From contig OX457024.1 in the NCBI GenBank assembly GCA_949752745.1, positions 105,189,190 to 105,253,189 on the forward strand: a DNA stretch of 64,000 nt, written 5' to 3'. The position numbers and the translations under genes were made by a program. A model generated the notes under the pieces. The model was not told the DNA's origin. It worked only from the letters and a program-made list of their open reading frames with translations, and searched no databases. Below are positions 12,966-23,671 of this stretch, one piece after another (within the stretch, counting starts at the first letter, position 1; each line of letters begins with the position of its first letter). The stretch is from Protula sp. h YS-2021 (taxonomy: Eukaryota > Annelida > Polychaeta > Sabellida > Serpulidae).

Positions 12966-13990
12966 GCCCTCAGCCAATAGCGGTTCCACCATTGTGGTCC
13001 AGTTACTTTTTTGAAATACCGCCCGGACAAAAACAATATACAAGGTGCAACGGATGGAACGACGGACGGATGCTTGCACATCTACACTATATATATAGTA
13101 CTTTCTTCCTCTAAGGTTTGGTGAAGATCCAATGAATAGTTTGTGATATCACTCGGACAAGAAAAAAGTTTAAAGTGTGACGGGCGGACAGACCGATGGA
13201 CACGGGAAAATTGAACCTCCCGTTTCGCATCTACACTAAGTATATCTATATATATACTTGAACTTCCTTCCTATAGGGTTTGATGAATGTCCGATGGATG
13301 ATTTTTGTGATATAAACCGGACAAGAACAAGACATTGCCGAAGGCGCAGACCCCAACCGGACACAAATCGCCACTTTTGCCATTTTTTACCGATTTGAAA
13401 AATAGCACGACGTTACACAACTTCAATATATATATTTTCAATGTGTACGGTTGCATATGCCTAGGGTAAATAGTTTCAGAGAACTCGCGTGGAAAGCACC
13501 CAAGTGTTACTTTGCAGTTATCTCAAAAGATCACAGTTTTTGACAAGTCGCCATTTTGGCAATTTTTGGCCGATCTGGAAAATAACACGACGTTGCACAA
13601 CTGCAATATATATATTTTCACTGTGCAAGGTAGCACATGCCTAGGATTAATAGTTTCGGACACGGAACAAATTGGATCCACCGCTGCACATCTACACTAT
13701 ATATGCTTCCTTCCTGTAAGATTTGGTGAAGAGCCCATGAATAGTTTTTGAGATATCGCCCGGACAAGAAAAAAGTTTAAGTGCGACGGACGGACAGACG
13801 GACTGACAAGGAATAAATTGAACGCCCCGATGCACATCCGCAACTATATATACTTCCGTCCTGTGAGGTTTTGTGAAGCTCCAATAAATAGTTTTTGAGA
13901 TATCGCCCGGACAAAAAAGTTTACGGACAGACAGACGGACGGACGGACCGATAGCAACAGCCCTCAGCCAATATTGGCTCAGGGCTAATA
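12966..13990 (+). mobile_element. Array element, family D
   Basis: Starts with a CCTCAGCCAATA block and ends with a 28-bp imperfect palindrome, AGCCCT...AGGGCT (13959-13986). Between them are degenerate units (CATCTACACTATATATA, then GGTTTGGTGAAG, then GATATCRCCCGGACAAG), each followed by ACGGACGG-type runs. A fragment of the same family lies at 21741-21850. Confidence 0.6.
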
Positions 13991-14984
13991 ATCCATTTGT
14001 ATTTCCGTTTCTTTTTTTTTTATATTTTTTATTAATAAGTTGTTTATATAGATTGCTACATAAAATGATGAAATAATGAAAAAAAAATCGATTTCTGTGA
14101 CTTTCGAATTATCGGCAGTTTATTCCAAAAGCGTCTACCAAAAACTAGCTGGTTTCTTATTTGCTTCGGAATTCTCATTTAAACAAAACGGTGGTTTATT
14201 AACACTTGACAAGCCTTTGGCTTGCAAGGGTCATATGAATTTGTGCGAGCAAAATTCGTCCTTCTTTTTCTTCTTGACAGTTTTTCCGATTTTTTGTGTC
14301 TTCTTCTTCTCTGACACTATGGGCCCTACGACCATGAAACTTGGGACTTACGAAAGGCTTAATCTGAACATGTGCAAGTCACTTTTTATTTTCGTCTTTG
14401 ATTTCGTTTTCTTTGTTAAAACGCCATGTGAAAAGAGTGTATTTTTGCAAGTAAATGCGTAGCATTTAATGCACAGCACAGAACACAGTTGCTGAGCTTT
14501 GTGCGAGCTCTCACTGCGTAAATAGATAACGCGGCGTATGCCTGATCAGTCAATAAAAGTCAACAACAACCAAACACTACTCGGCTTATAAGACGTATTC
14601 AAGCTGTGTTGTTTGCAATATATTATTTAAGAAATAACCCACTGAAGGAAGTATTTTTGCGTTTTAATTTTTGTCAAGTGTTTAACATTCCGCTAGCGGA
14701 ATGAGTTTCTAGTTCACAGCCTGTAACAATCATCACAGTTTTGTCCTAAATTAAGATTCAGTATATCACATAGCAGTCATTCAGTTTTGTTTTAACTGAA
14801 GAACAATTACCGAGTTTCTCAATTATAACGCCATAAACAAAACGCCTTTACACATATTTTAAGAAGCTTTAAATCTTGAATTATACTTAGGAAACATCAC
14901 CTTAATGTCGCTGAGGGAAAAGTTCACATTAAAATGCCGAGTGATAAGTTCTCAAAATTTACATATTTTTCTTTAAAAAACACG
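13991..14984. other. No convincing gene; one perfect 18-bp palindrome
   Basis: The 128-codon ORF at 14076-14462 is Phe/Lys-rich low-complexity sequence without family similarity, so I do not call it. CATTCCGCTAGCGGAATG at 14686-14703 is a perfect palindrome. No other structure is seen. Confidence 0.5.
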
Positions 14985-15138
14985 AAGCCGAACTTTATTT
15001 TATAGTTTCTACTGTTAGTGAAAAAAATTAAGCTGCCACAAAAAACGAAAATACCGCGGTTTTTCTCTTTCGATTTTTTAACCGAACCGACGAATCGCGG
15101 TTGGTTTTCGGTTACGGTACGAACCGTAACACCCCTAG
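14985..15138 (-). mobile_element. hAT-like transposon terminus abutting the FASTK/RAP gene
   Basis: On the minus strand this region begins TAGGGGTGTTACGGTTCG and continues through CGGTTACGG-type repeats into GCGGT and AACCG motifs. TAGGGGTGT is a common hAT-type terminal motif. A diverged copy of the same terminus occurs at 61645. No matching far end or target duplication was found, so this may be a solo or truncated terminus. It supplies the stop codon and probably the polyA signal of the upstream gene. Confidence 0.55.
14994..14999 (-). terminator. Candidate polyA signal for the FASTK/RAP gene
   Basis: TTTATT on the plus strand reads AATAAA on the minus strand, about 135 bp past the stop codon and inside transposon-like sequence. 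No better signal lies closer. Confidence 0.35.
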
Positions 15139-17867
15139 TGATTGGTTTCTGTTAGGTGCACCACAGGCATCGCTTTTCGGGTCAACTTCTTGAACAGAGC
15201 TTTGCGGAGTAGGGTGCTACCGCACTTGTAGCCCGTTGGTCTCAAAGCCTCGCACACAAACAACACGTCGAATCCAAGTAACTTCAAATTGCGCCTCAAC
15301 GTCACGTAATCTTGCAGAAGAATATCGCTGTTGTTAGCGGCTAACTTATTGCCGTGTATGAGGAAAATAGCTACCTTCTCATCGCCTGGCGACCACTCAA
15401 AGCTGTCCTCACCAACACGCAAAAGACTGCCGCTTGCGTCAAAACCTACCGCAAAGTCAAGGACGTAATCGTTTCCAATGTGCATGCGAGGCCTAACGTA
15501 TTGCGCCCCGCCACATATGTCAAGCAGCGCCCGGTGCAGGGCGGGTTTCCTGTAGACCCGCTCTGTCCACGCTGTTCCCGCAATCCTTGCTCTCCACGGA
15601 CGGCCAACTGCCCGCACACCCGGTGCGGACCGCAACACTGCGTCTAGATTCAGGGACAACAACATATGCATAAAGAAACGATTTTTTCCTGAACTACAGC
15701 TAGCAATCTTGGACAAGACTTCATCAGAAAATAGCCTGCTCAACTCCTCCTCTGGGTAAATGTCCATACCGCTCAAGGCGTACAAAATACAGACGCTACG
15801 GTAATAGTCATTCGTTGAGAGACACTTGTCGAATAATCGTAGTGCTGAATCCTGCCATACGTGGTCGCAGTCGGGAGTGTGCGCGAACGTGCCGCACAAA
15901 AAGAGGGCATGGTAGAGCCGCTTCTGCTCGTATTCGTCCACGTCACTCACGACAGCTGTTGCTGCGGCGGCACAAAATTCCATGACAACGGGTGAATACC
16001 AGCGATACTTTATACAAAGATATCGGCTCCAGTCTTCCGCAACGCAAGTGGAGGGAGGGCGACAGAACTTCTCGATCTCCTGCATGACGATCTTAGCCGT
16101 ATCGACTATGCACTTCACGTCACCGTTGCCCATTAAAGCTGAGAAAACGAGATACAACTGACGTAACGAAAAACACGAGAGAGCGGGATCCGGAGCATGC
16201 TGATTCGACTCCAGGATGCGCTGCTTTACATAGCGACTTATTCCCAGGATCCAGTAGATATGACGATATTTGAAACCAGGACCGTATAGATTACATTCGC
16301 CAAATGCCTGCAGAATTAATGTCAGACAGGACAGGTCGCAGTTTGGGAGAAATTTCAAAAGCTTCTTAGACACTTCATCTGGTATATTCTTGCCACCACA
16401 CAGAATAACGAAGGCGGCTGAAATACATGCCCGCTTATTGCTGATTCCCGAAAACGTGTGAAAAAGGACCGCTGCTTTATTGTAAGTCTGCCTGGATAGG
16501 TACTCGTCTCTACGAATGGTGAGTAAAAATCTATCGAGATCTATGTCCATTAGTTTTGATAAATCCCTATAAAAGAATTTGCCAATGACGCGTCGTAAAT
16601 CCGCATGCAGTCCTCCTTCTGACGTTACTATAAACATGTGTTCGAGGTCCTCCGGACCTGGTCTTACTTCATGCTGTACATATTCGGTCAAGCCCTTCTC
16701 AAGACGGACTAATAGCTCTTTGCGTAATGTGGGCGCAGTTCTGCTTAAGCAGGCAGCGAGTACCAACAAATCCTTAACCCTTAAGTATTCATACATCGGC
16801 GACTGGATAACGTGCAAAACGGAAAATAAAGGCGGGGCGTTGACGGGATAGATGTACCGTATGGTTCTCATGATGCGACCCATCTGTAAGATTGAAAACT
16901 GATTCTTAAATGGCTCTGTCACTTTGCCTAGTTTCAGCAGGCATTTTTCCAAGCGTATCTGTTCGCTCAGCTCGATCCCGTTATACAGCCCAGAAGCTGC
17001 CGCTGTCCATAGAGTAACATTCTGTGTGTCGTTCATGAAAGGCGAATGGGAGAAGATTCGGCATACCTCGTGTGATAACGCACGGCGCAGGACGGAGGAG
17101 TAGAGCGGCGGGCAAACACTGATGGCCTTGACGAAATGATGCATATCGCCGGGGTGCTGGTAGATATGTCCAGTCTCTAAATCCCCCTTCATCCGATTCA
17201 GAACCTGTCTGTATAAGCTGTAATCCGCTCTGCCCATGACGGCAGCGGCATGCAGCAGATTCGACACGCCAAACCAGCTCGCCTGCGCCACACCCTGCCG
17301 TGCCTTCATGTACAGTCTGCGCAGGAGCAGGGCATTCTTATCGACGCCTGCATACAGCACCAACAGAAGCACTTCGCTCACTTGCTCGATGTCCAACTGT
17401 TGGAAAGACTCCCCCAACACCTCCAGTAATTGTCCGAAAACCTCGCTCTGAAGGACAGGCGCCATGACGTCACGCAGGCCTGAGTCGTACAGTTGCTTAA
17501 AGGCAAGATCAATATCGGGTCTTAACCAGGCGCTATACGGCGAATTCCCCTCACATTTTTTATACTGCTGACATAGAAGACTGCGTAGGTGAAATCGCAC
17601 TAACTCGCCGGTGTCTCTTGTTTTCCCGTCTGCCGTGGGTTTGCTGCGTCTGTGTATAGCCACGTCTTCAGCCACGTCTCCCTTGCATGACCACGTGACT
17701 GGAGGCCAAAATGCCATGGAATGCCATAGGGTCGAACTTGTGGGACTTGTTTTCGAGAACCAACGCCGGGCGAGAAAGCGGGGGTGTCTGACGGCGGAAC
17801 AGATGGGTCGAGTCGTACGTACACGTACCGGGACAGCCACTACAACACTGCCCCTCATAGCACTCAT
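15135..17867 (-). CDS. FASTK-family protein with C-terminal RAP domain (predicted mitochondrial)
   Basis: Uninterrupted 910-codon ORF. The frame is open from 17909, and ATG 17867 is the first in-frame ATG. Residues ~1-45 are rich in Arg, Ser and Ala with no acidic residues, ending RRWFSKTSP, as expected for a mitochondrial targeting peptide. The middle is a long helical-repeat region. The C-terminus (~residues 825-895) fits a RAP domain: a KVAIFLIHGN strand, then LLQDYVTLRRNLKLLGFDVL. This order is that of FASTK/FASTKD proteins, which handle mitochondrial mRNA processing and stability. The length is at the upper end for the family. A single coding exon recalls vertebrate FASTKD5, but the exact paralogue is not settled. 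The last sense codon is followed by TAG, which is also the first three bases of the transposon terminus at 15138. The native C-terminus may therefore have been replaced by a few residues. Confidence 0.85.
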   Translation of the reverse strand: MSAMRGSVVVAVPVRVRTTRPICSAVRHPRFLARRWFSKTSPTSSTLWHSMAFWPPVTWSCKGDVAEDVAIHRRSKPTADGKTRDTGELVRFHLRSLLCQQYKKCEGNSPYSAWLRPDIDLAFKQLYDSGLRDVMAPVLQSEVFGQLLEVLGESFQQLDIEQVSEVLLLVLYAGVDKNALLLRRLYMKARQGVAQASWFGVSNLLHAAAVMGRADYSLYRQVLNRMKGDLETGHIYQHPGDMHHFVKAISVCPPLYSSVLRRALSHEVCRIFSHSPFMNDTQNVTLWTAAASGLYNGIELSEQIRLEKCLLKLGKVTEPFKNQFSILQMGRIMRTIRYIYPVNAPPLFSVLHVIQSPMYEYLRVKDLLVLAACLSRTAPTLRKELLVRLEKGLTEYVQHEVRPGPEDLEHMFIVTSEGGLHADLRRVIGKFFYRDLSKLMDIDLDRFLLTIRRDEYLSRQTYNKAAVLFHTFSGISNKRACISAAFVILCGGKNIPDEVSKKLLKFLPNCDLSCLTLILQAFGECNLYGPGFKYRHIYWILGISRYVKQRILESNQHAPDPALSCFSLRQLYLVFSALMGNGDVKCIVDTAKIVMQEIEKFCRPPSTCVAEDWSRYLCIKYRWYSPVVMEFCAAAATAVVSDVDEYEQKRLYHALFLCGTFAHTPDCDHVWQDSALRLFDKCLSTNDYYRSVCILYALSGMDIYPEEELSRLFSDEVLSKIASCSSGKNRFFMHMLLSLNLDAVLRSAPGVRAVGRPWRARIAGTAWTERVYRKPALHRALLDICGGAQYVRPRMHIGNDYVLDFAVGFDASGSLLRVGEDSFEWSPGDEKVAIFLIHGNKLAANNSDILLQDYVTLRRNLKLLGFDVLFVCEALRPTGYKCGSTLLRKALFKKLTRKAMPVVHLTETNH

Positions 17868-17909
17868 TCTCCTCACTTCTCCTCGGTTTAATCTGGAAAT
17901 GAAACAGTG

Positions 17910-18165
17910 TCAAAAATTAAGATATGTACGTTGGTCCATCAGTGTTCGAAAAGACCGCGAGCCCGAGGCGCCTGATTTTCGCGTCGCGTCCCAGTTTATT
18001 TTTAAGTCCGTGGTCCGATTGGCTCGCAGCTTTTTCTCGTTTTTTTTTTTTTTTTTTTTTGGATTATCTCTGTAATAATGCATTGGATGAGAAGATTGCT
18101 TTGCTGGCCAGTATGACAGCACAGTAGCGCGATGTCTCAAAACCTTATAAAACTTGAGTTTGGTT
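17910..18165. other. 5' flank of the FASTK/RAP gene; T homopolymer
   Basis: TGA (plus strand TCA, 17910-17912) closes the ORF upstream. The segment holds a run of more than 20 T near 18040-18060. It is the presumed promoter and 5' UTR region, with no recognisable core element. Confidence 0.4.
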
Positions 18166-19400
18166 TTTAGACCAGCCGACTTCGTCGGGCTGCTCTCATC
18201 ACATCCGTGGAGGGGTATCCGTCGTCTGTGTGTATGTATGTACGCATGCAAACTTTAACTTAAAATGCTTCTTCTCCCTCAGTTTTGATCGGATTCCTTT
18301 ATAATTTTATACAAATGTTCCCTAGGTAGGCCACTCTTGAAAACTTTCTTTTTTTCGGCAACCCGCCAAAAATTGCCCAAATAGGGGCTATTCAAATTTT
18401 CTGTTGCCAGTTTTTAAAACGCTTCTTCTCCGACAACTTTGATCTGATTGCTTCCCAATTTTATACAATTGTTTCCTGCAGGGTTGGAAATTTACTGTTT
18501 TGTCGATGCGCCAAAAACTGGCTAAATGGGCGGCATTTATAATTTTTTGGTTAGCAATTTTCAAAATGCTTCTACTCCCACAATTTAGATAAGAGTACCT
18601 TTAAATTTTGTTCGAATGTATACTGAGTAGGAGTCTCTTGAAATTTTTTGGCGATCCACCAAAATTTCCTAAATGTGGAGCATTTTCAAATTTTTTGAAG
18701 GCAATTTTCCAAAGGTCTTTTTCTTCCACAATTTTCATCTTATTGCCTTCAAATTTTGCAGAAATGTCCATTAGGCTGTCCTTTTTTTGAAAATTACTTT
18801 TTCTTTTGTCCACCAAAAATTGGCTACATGGGTGGCATATGTAAAAATCTGGTAGCGAATTTTCAAAATTCTTCCTCCACAATTTTGATCGGATCTCTTT
18901 CTAATTTTGAAAGGTTGTTCTATAGATGGTTCTCTCTTGAAAATTTACTTATTTTGTCGATCCACCAAAAACTGTCTAAATCTGGGGTAGGGGGGGTATT
19001 TAAAAATTTTTTTTGCAACCAATTTTCCAAATGGTTTTTTTTTCTACAATTTTGATCAGATTGCCTTTAAATTTTGCATAAGATGTTCGCTAGCCTGCCA
19101 TCTCTTGAAAAGTTAGTTTTCTGGCGTTCCACCAAAAATTGGTCAAATGATGAAGGGGTGGGGGTACATTTTTCGGTCACCAATTTTCAAAGCCCTTCTT
19201 CTACCACGATTTTGATAGGATACCAAATTTTTCACAAATGTTCATCAGACGGTCCTCTTTTGAAGAGTTACTTTTCCGGTGATCCGCCAAAAATTGTTTA
19301 AATGCAGGCATTTTAAAAATATTTAGCAGCCAGTCACAATGCTTCTTCTCCCACAATTTTGACCGGATTCTTCAAAATTTTCCAAGAATTTTCAATTTTC
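18166..19400 (-). mobile_element. Array element, family E/F, minus orientation
   Basis: About seven diverged ~155-bp units (CCAAAAATTGGC, CTTCTTCTCCCACAATTTTGATC and TTTTGAAAA blocks) are the reverse complement of the array at 53815-55958. The left end is the terminal part: a hairpin around AGCCGACTTCGTCGGGCT (18173-18190), then GGGGTATCCGTCGTC and a GTATGTATGTACG run. The units here are far more diverged than in the 53.8-kb copy, suggesting an older insertion. Confidence 0.65.
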
Positions 19401-19490
19401 AACAACCAGGTTTTACAATATTACTACCAATCATTAGCAACCATACAATATTACTGATGCGTGATTCACTAGACCTCGGCTCTTCACAAT

Positions 19491-19560
19491 CAGGGCTGGT
19501 ATGATTTAAATCAACTTATGATTTAAATCAACTTATGATTTAAATCGTTGTTTAAATTTT
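19491..19560 (+). mobile_element. hAT-like terminus with tandem GATTTAAATC palindromes
   Basis: CAGGGCTGGTATGATTTAAA starts at 19491. Three GATTTAAATC palindromes follow at a 17-bp spacing. The first 12 bases equal the left end of the hAT-like element at 10154. A possible partner end is the AAAATCATGATTTTTT stretch near 21718-21740, but no 8-bp duplication connects the two, so only the terminus is called. Confidence 0.45.
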
Positions 19561-19808
19561 TTCTACGCACTGTAGTTTCTTTTTTAATTGTTTGTCATTG
19601 TGTGCAGATTGTGTGCAGTGAAGGCACTTGAAGAAGCCTTTTGTTTAAACAAGGCAATTCATACCGTACATCATACCGTACACATGAGCCTCCCAGGGGT
19701 GGGTGAGGGGGGTGTTTAGCGACGGACAACACGCTTCAAGCAGGTCAGTGCCTGTAGTGTTTGAAAAAGCCTTGCACCTTATAATAATAAGACCGTTTGA
19801 GCGGTTTT

Positions 19809-20850
19809 AAGTCAACTCGCCGACAAAATGACTAACTCGCCGGCAAAAAAAAGATAAACTCGATGACACGCAGAAGTCAACTCGCCGACCACTGAGTAAT
19901 ATATTTAGGTGACAATATCAAATAAACATGGTATATGAAGGGAACTTCTATTTTCTTATGCGAGTGATGTTTCTTTAATGATCAGCTTTGAAATTACTCA
20001 AAGGACTTGTTAAAATTTCTCTTGCGTGTCATCTGCTCTTTGGAGATTTTTCAAATCCACTTGTATAACACAAATCGAATGTTTCATGGTATTAACAGTA
20101 ATTATTTACTAATACCCTAATTGCAAGTATCAGGCATTCGGAGACGTAGGGTGGATATAATGCGATGCAATTATATCACATGGTAAGTATGAAACGGTCA
20201 TCCATGCGTCGGGAAAACACGATTACAATTAAATTGCAATTATAATTTTACGAAGAATACGTCTTTGGATTATGATTGGTTTGACCAACTATATCTTGAG
20301 TTTGATTGGTATTTGGTCACTCGAATATTATGTATAAAAGGCTCCATTTTCTTAGTCAACCATTTAAAATCAAAGTAGCAAAATAAAAATATTCTTAAAA
20401 ACAAATTAAAACAAAAACAATGCTTCTGTGCAGTTCGTGTGGGGACGGCTTTCGTCCTAGGCAACACGTATTGTTGATGTGTTGTTAATGCGAAAACGAA
20501 ATCCACCGAATTTGTGGAACTGGCATTTCTCGTCACGAATACAAGGCATACAAGAACGGTTAGTACTCTAAATATTATATTATTTGGAAATTATTTATTG
20601 ATAAACGTTTGTTATTCTGAGTTAGAAGTAAACATTCATATTGGAAACACTCAGTTATTACTCATTAAGGCATAATATTGTTTAACAGAAAACACAATTC
20701 AATGAATCATGTTTGGTTATGTCTCAATTAAACAAAGATATTTTAATATACGTATATTTGCAACGGAACAGGCGCAAATTTACTATTTAAGTCTCGGCGA
20801 GTTGACTTTTTTGTGTCTGCGAGCTGACTTTTTCACAATTTTGATGTAAC
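19809..20850. mobile_element. TIR element with clustered AACTCGCC motifs
   Basis: AAGTCAACTCGCCGAC at 19809 is matched by inverted CGGCGAGTTGACTT near 20794-20808. The left side repeats the motif about four times (AACTCGCCGG, AACTCGATGA, AACTCGCCGA). The right side repeats it less exactly (GCGAGCTGACTT). The interior is AT-rich and non-coding. Clustered inverted subterminal motifs suggest transposase binding sites. No target duplication was identified. Confidence 0.4.
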
Positions 20851-21019
20851 TTTTTCACAATTTTGATACACAAAAACAAAAAAAAAACAAAAAAAACACA
20901 CACACAAGCACGTCCAGGAACAGAGCGTTCGCGCGTACTACTGAAAAGATTCAATATGGAAAGAAAACCACATCAAAAAGAAAGAAGTAGATATGGTTAA
21001 AAGCTACTTCAAGAACTAT

Positions 21020-21672
21020 GTAAAACGCAATTAATTCGAATTTGGAAGCCACAAGAAAAGGGATGTTGGAGAGGTTGGGTTTTGACGATTCACGTATTTA
21101 CCGACATTTACATAATTTTACCAAATTTTTTAAATTCCACCATTTCGGCATTTTTTGTCATTTGCGAAAAAAAAAACGAAAGTCCAGGTGGAGACGCACC
21201 TAAGAAACTTTCGATTAAAACTATTTGAAAAAGTCTGAGAGAAATAAAGGGTTTTACAGTTCAGTTATTTACTACCATTTATTCCAGTTTTTGCAAAACT
21301 TCAAAGTTCCGCCATTTCGGCAGTTTTTGGCGAACCGCGAAAAAAAACTGGTAGGCGATCCCCTGGGGAACATCCCTGCGTAACATCTCAACGCTGGATT
21401 AAAACTGTATAGGAGGAGTAGCATTTTAAAAATGGGTCAAAACTGGCACAAAAAGATCCGCCATTTTGTCAGTTTTTCGTCAATCATCAAAAAAAAGTAA
21501 TAGCCAGGTGGGTGACCACCCAGGGAACATTCCTGCGTAATATCAAAACGACTGGAGCAAAACTGTACGAGGAGTAGCATTTTAAAAGAAAAGATTTAAC
21601 ATACGCACATACATTCATTCAAGCCCCCTATAGTGACACGACTAACCCAGTCGTATAAAGACGGCTGGGTTT
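21020..21672 (+). mobile_element. Array element, family G, copy 1
   Basis: Begins near an AATTCGAATTTGGAAGC block and contains three ~160-bp units (CCACCATTTCGGCA, TCATTTGCGAAAAAA, GGTGGAGACGC). It ends in ACATACGCACATACATTC and a hairpin AACCCAG...CTGGGTT (21644-21671). It is collinear with 57255-57880. Confidence 0.65.
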
Positions 21673-21740
21673 AAAAAAAATGAAAAAAAAAAAAACGGTT
21701 TAAATGATAAAAAAATCAAAAATCATGATTTTTTTAAAAT

Positions 21741-21850
21741 CCACTGTGCAAAGTTGCATATGCCTACGGTAAATAGTTTCGGAGACCTTGTGTGGTAAAA
21801 AAGAGCATCTAAAGTGTGACACACGGACGGACAGATAGACGGCAATCCTA
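21741..21850 (+). mobile_element. Fragment of array family D
   Basis: CACTGTGCAAAGTTGCATATGCC and TAGTTTCGGAGACCTTG match the interior of the element at 12966-13990. A short ACGGACGGACAG run follows. Truncated on both sides. Confidence 0.5.
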
Positions 21851-22517
21851 TAGACCGCCCCCCTAGCTCCAAGAAGCGGTGCGCTAAAAAGTTCCAGGCA
21901 CCGCTTCAAAGCATCGCTATATAACGATAAGCAAGTCAACTGCGCTCGCTTTGAGGCAATCCTGTGGCTACTTTGTGCGAGATTCAACGACCCATAAGTT
22001 TTTATCGGCATTTGCTAAAGGCCCTCAAAGTACAACGGTAATCATATACAACTTCTGTGTTACGCTTTCTTTAAAAGAAAATAATACGGAAATAACCCCA
22101 AATCTCCCGCAATAAATGACATTTGTTTGTATACAGGGAGCATACTTTATTACGTGAAATAGTAACAATAATTTTTTGCAATTATCCACTTAAAAACTTT
22201 TAAATTGATATTTAAAAAAGAACGTAAACATAAAAATCAAATATGGTGGGTGTACAAAATAAATTTATACCCCTTCATTTAAATTTTCGGTCCCTTGACT
22301 TTGGTCACGTGACATTTAAAGGCCAGAATGTAAACAAACATTTGACAGGTGGATGCGGAAGCTAACTTTTCTGCAGTTTTATGAACAAATAAAAGATATA
22401 CAGCTCACTAAAAACTGTGCCTGTTTTACAAAAAGGGCATATTGGGCATGAACTTTTCTGTAGATGTTTCAGTAATAGGGGCTGGTATGCAGGATTCGTG
22501 CCTCAGAACATATGAAA

Positions 22518-23623
22518 CTTGACTACGTCTCGAGGAGTACGTCTATCCCCCGTGGGGGATATGGTTTGTGTAAGGCTGTTGCATGTTGACTACGCAAAAA
22601 AATTTACAAGTGGAAGGATGTAAGTCGACGTAGTGTCTAACATTTAGACGAATCAATCCATTAACCAGTATTCGCGTGAGACTGTCGTAGGTACGCTAAG
22701 TACAGCGCCGATTTTGAAAAATTCGCCATTTTGTCAAGTCCCATCCGGAAAATGCTTGATCACTGGACTGCGGAAGGTGCCAGGGAGCCCGTGTGCAGAA
22801 TTTGAAACGAATCCATTCATTAATGTGGCCCTGTAGACGCGTTAGACTGCCGTATATATAAAGTCCAGTGCCAATTTTCAAATGTCCGCCATTTCGTCAA
22901 TTTTTAGTCGATCCGGAAAATTCTTAGTCACTGCACTGCTGAAGGTTCCATAGAAGCCGTGTACAAAATTTGAAACGAATCCGTCTATTAATGTGGCCTG
23001 TAGACGCGTGAGACTGCCGTATATACGCTACGTCCAGTGCCGATTTTCAAAAGTCCGCCATTTTGTCAATTTTTGGCCGATCCGGAAAATTCTTGGTCAC
23101 TGCACTGCGGAAGGTTCCAGAGAAGTCGTGTACAAAATTTGAAACGAATTTGTCTATTAATGTGGCTTGTAGACGCGTGAGACTGCCGTATATATAAAGT
23201 CCAGTGCCAATTTTCAAATGTCCGCCATTTTGTCAATTTTTGGCCGATCCGGAAAATTCTTGGTCACTGCACTGCGGAAGGTTCCAGAGAAGCCGTGTAC
23301 AAAACTTGAAACGAATCCGTCTATTAATGTGGCCTGTAGACGTGTGAGACTGCCGTATATACGCTAAGTCCAGTGCCGATTTTCAAAAGTCCGCCATTTT
23401 GTCAATTTTTGGTCGATCCGGAAAATTTTTGGTCACTGCACTGCAGAAGGTTCCAGAGAAGCCGTGTACAAAATTTGAACCGAATCCATGTATTAATGTG
23501 GCCTGTAGGCGCGTGAGACTGAAGCGTGACAGACGGACAGACAGACGGACAGACCGAAAAGTTCAAAACTATATCCCTCCGTTTCACGGGGGATAAGATA
23601 TCCCTCCGTTTCACGGGGGATAA
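22518..23623 (+). mobile_element. Array element, family A, with edges fixed by a paralogous empty site
   Basis: A 1,106-bp insertion between CATATGAAA and TTGACCCC. The unfilled version is seen at 25975-25991. It starts with a TATCCCCCGTGGGGGATA hairpin after ~26 bp. It then has four ~165-bp units of the GATCCGGAAAATTCTTGGT type, an ACAGACGGACAGACAGACGG run, and two TATCCCTCCGTTTCACGGGGGATA-type ends in tandem. At most 2 bp (AA) could be duplicated, and the insertion point fits A|T. That suits a Helitron-type mechanism better than cut-and-paste. Confidence 0.85.
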
Positions 23624-23671
23624 TTGACCCCTATTAGTGGAGCAATGGAAGGCTTCGTAGTTCTGACAGAT

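Noticed and set aside
14076..14462. 128-codon ORF
   Set aside because: Low-complexity Phe/Lys/Ser composition with no family similarity or gene context; expected by chance in T-rich DNA.
17865..17876. GTG at 17876 as start of the FASTK/RAP gene
   Set aside because: Nuclear genes start at ATG; ATG 17867 is the first in-frame ATG and gives a good targeting peptide.
19491..21740. Complete hAT element from the CAGGGCTGG terminus to the ATCATGATTTTTT block
   Set aside because: The right end does not invert well and no 8-bp duplication joins the sides, so only the left terminus is reported.
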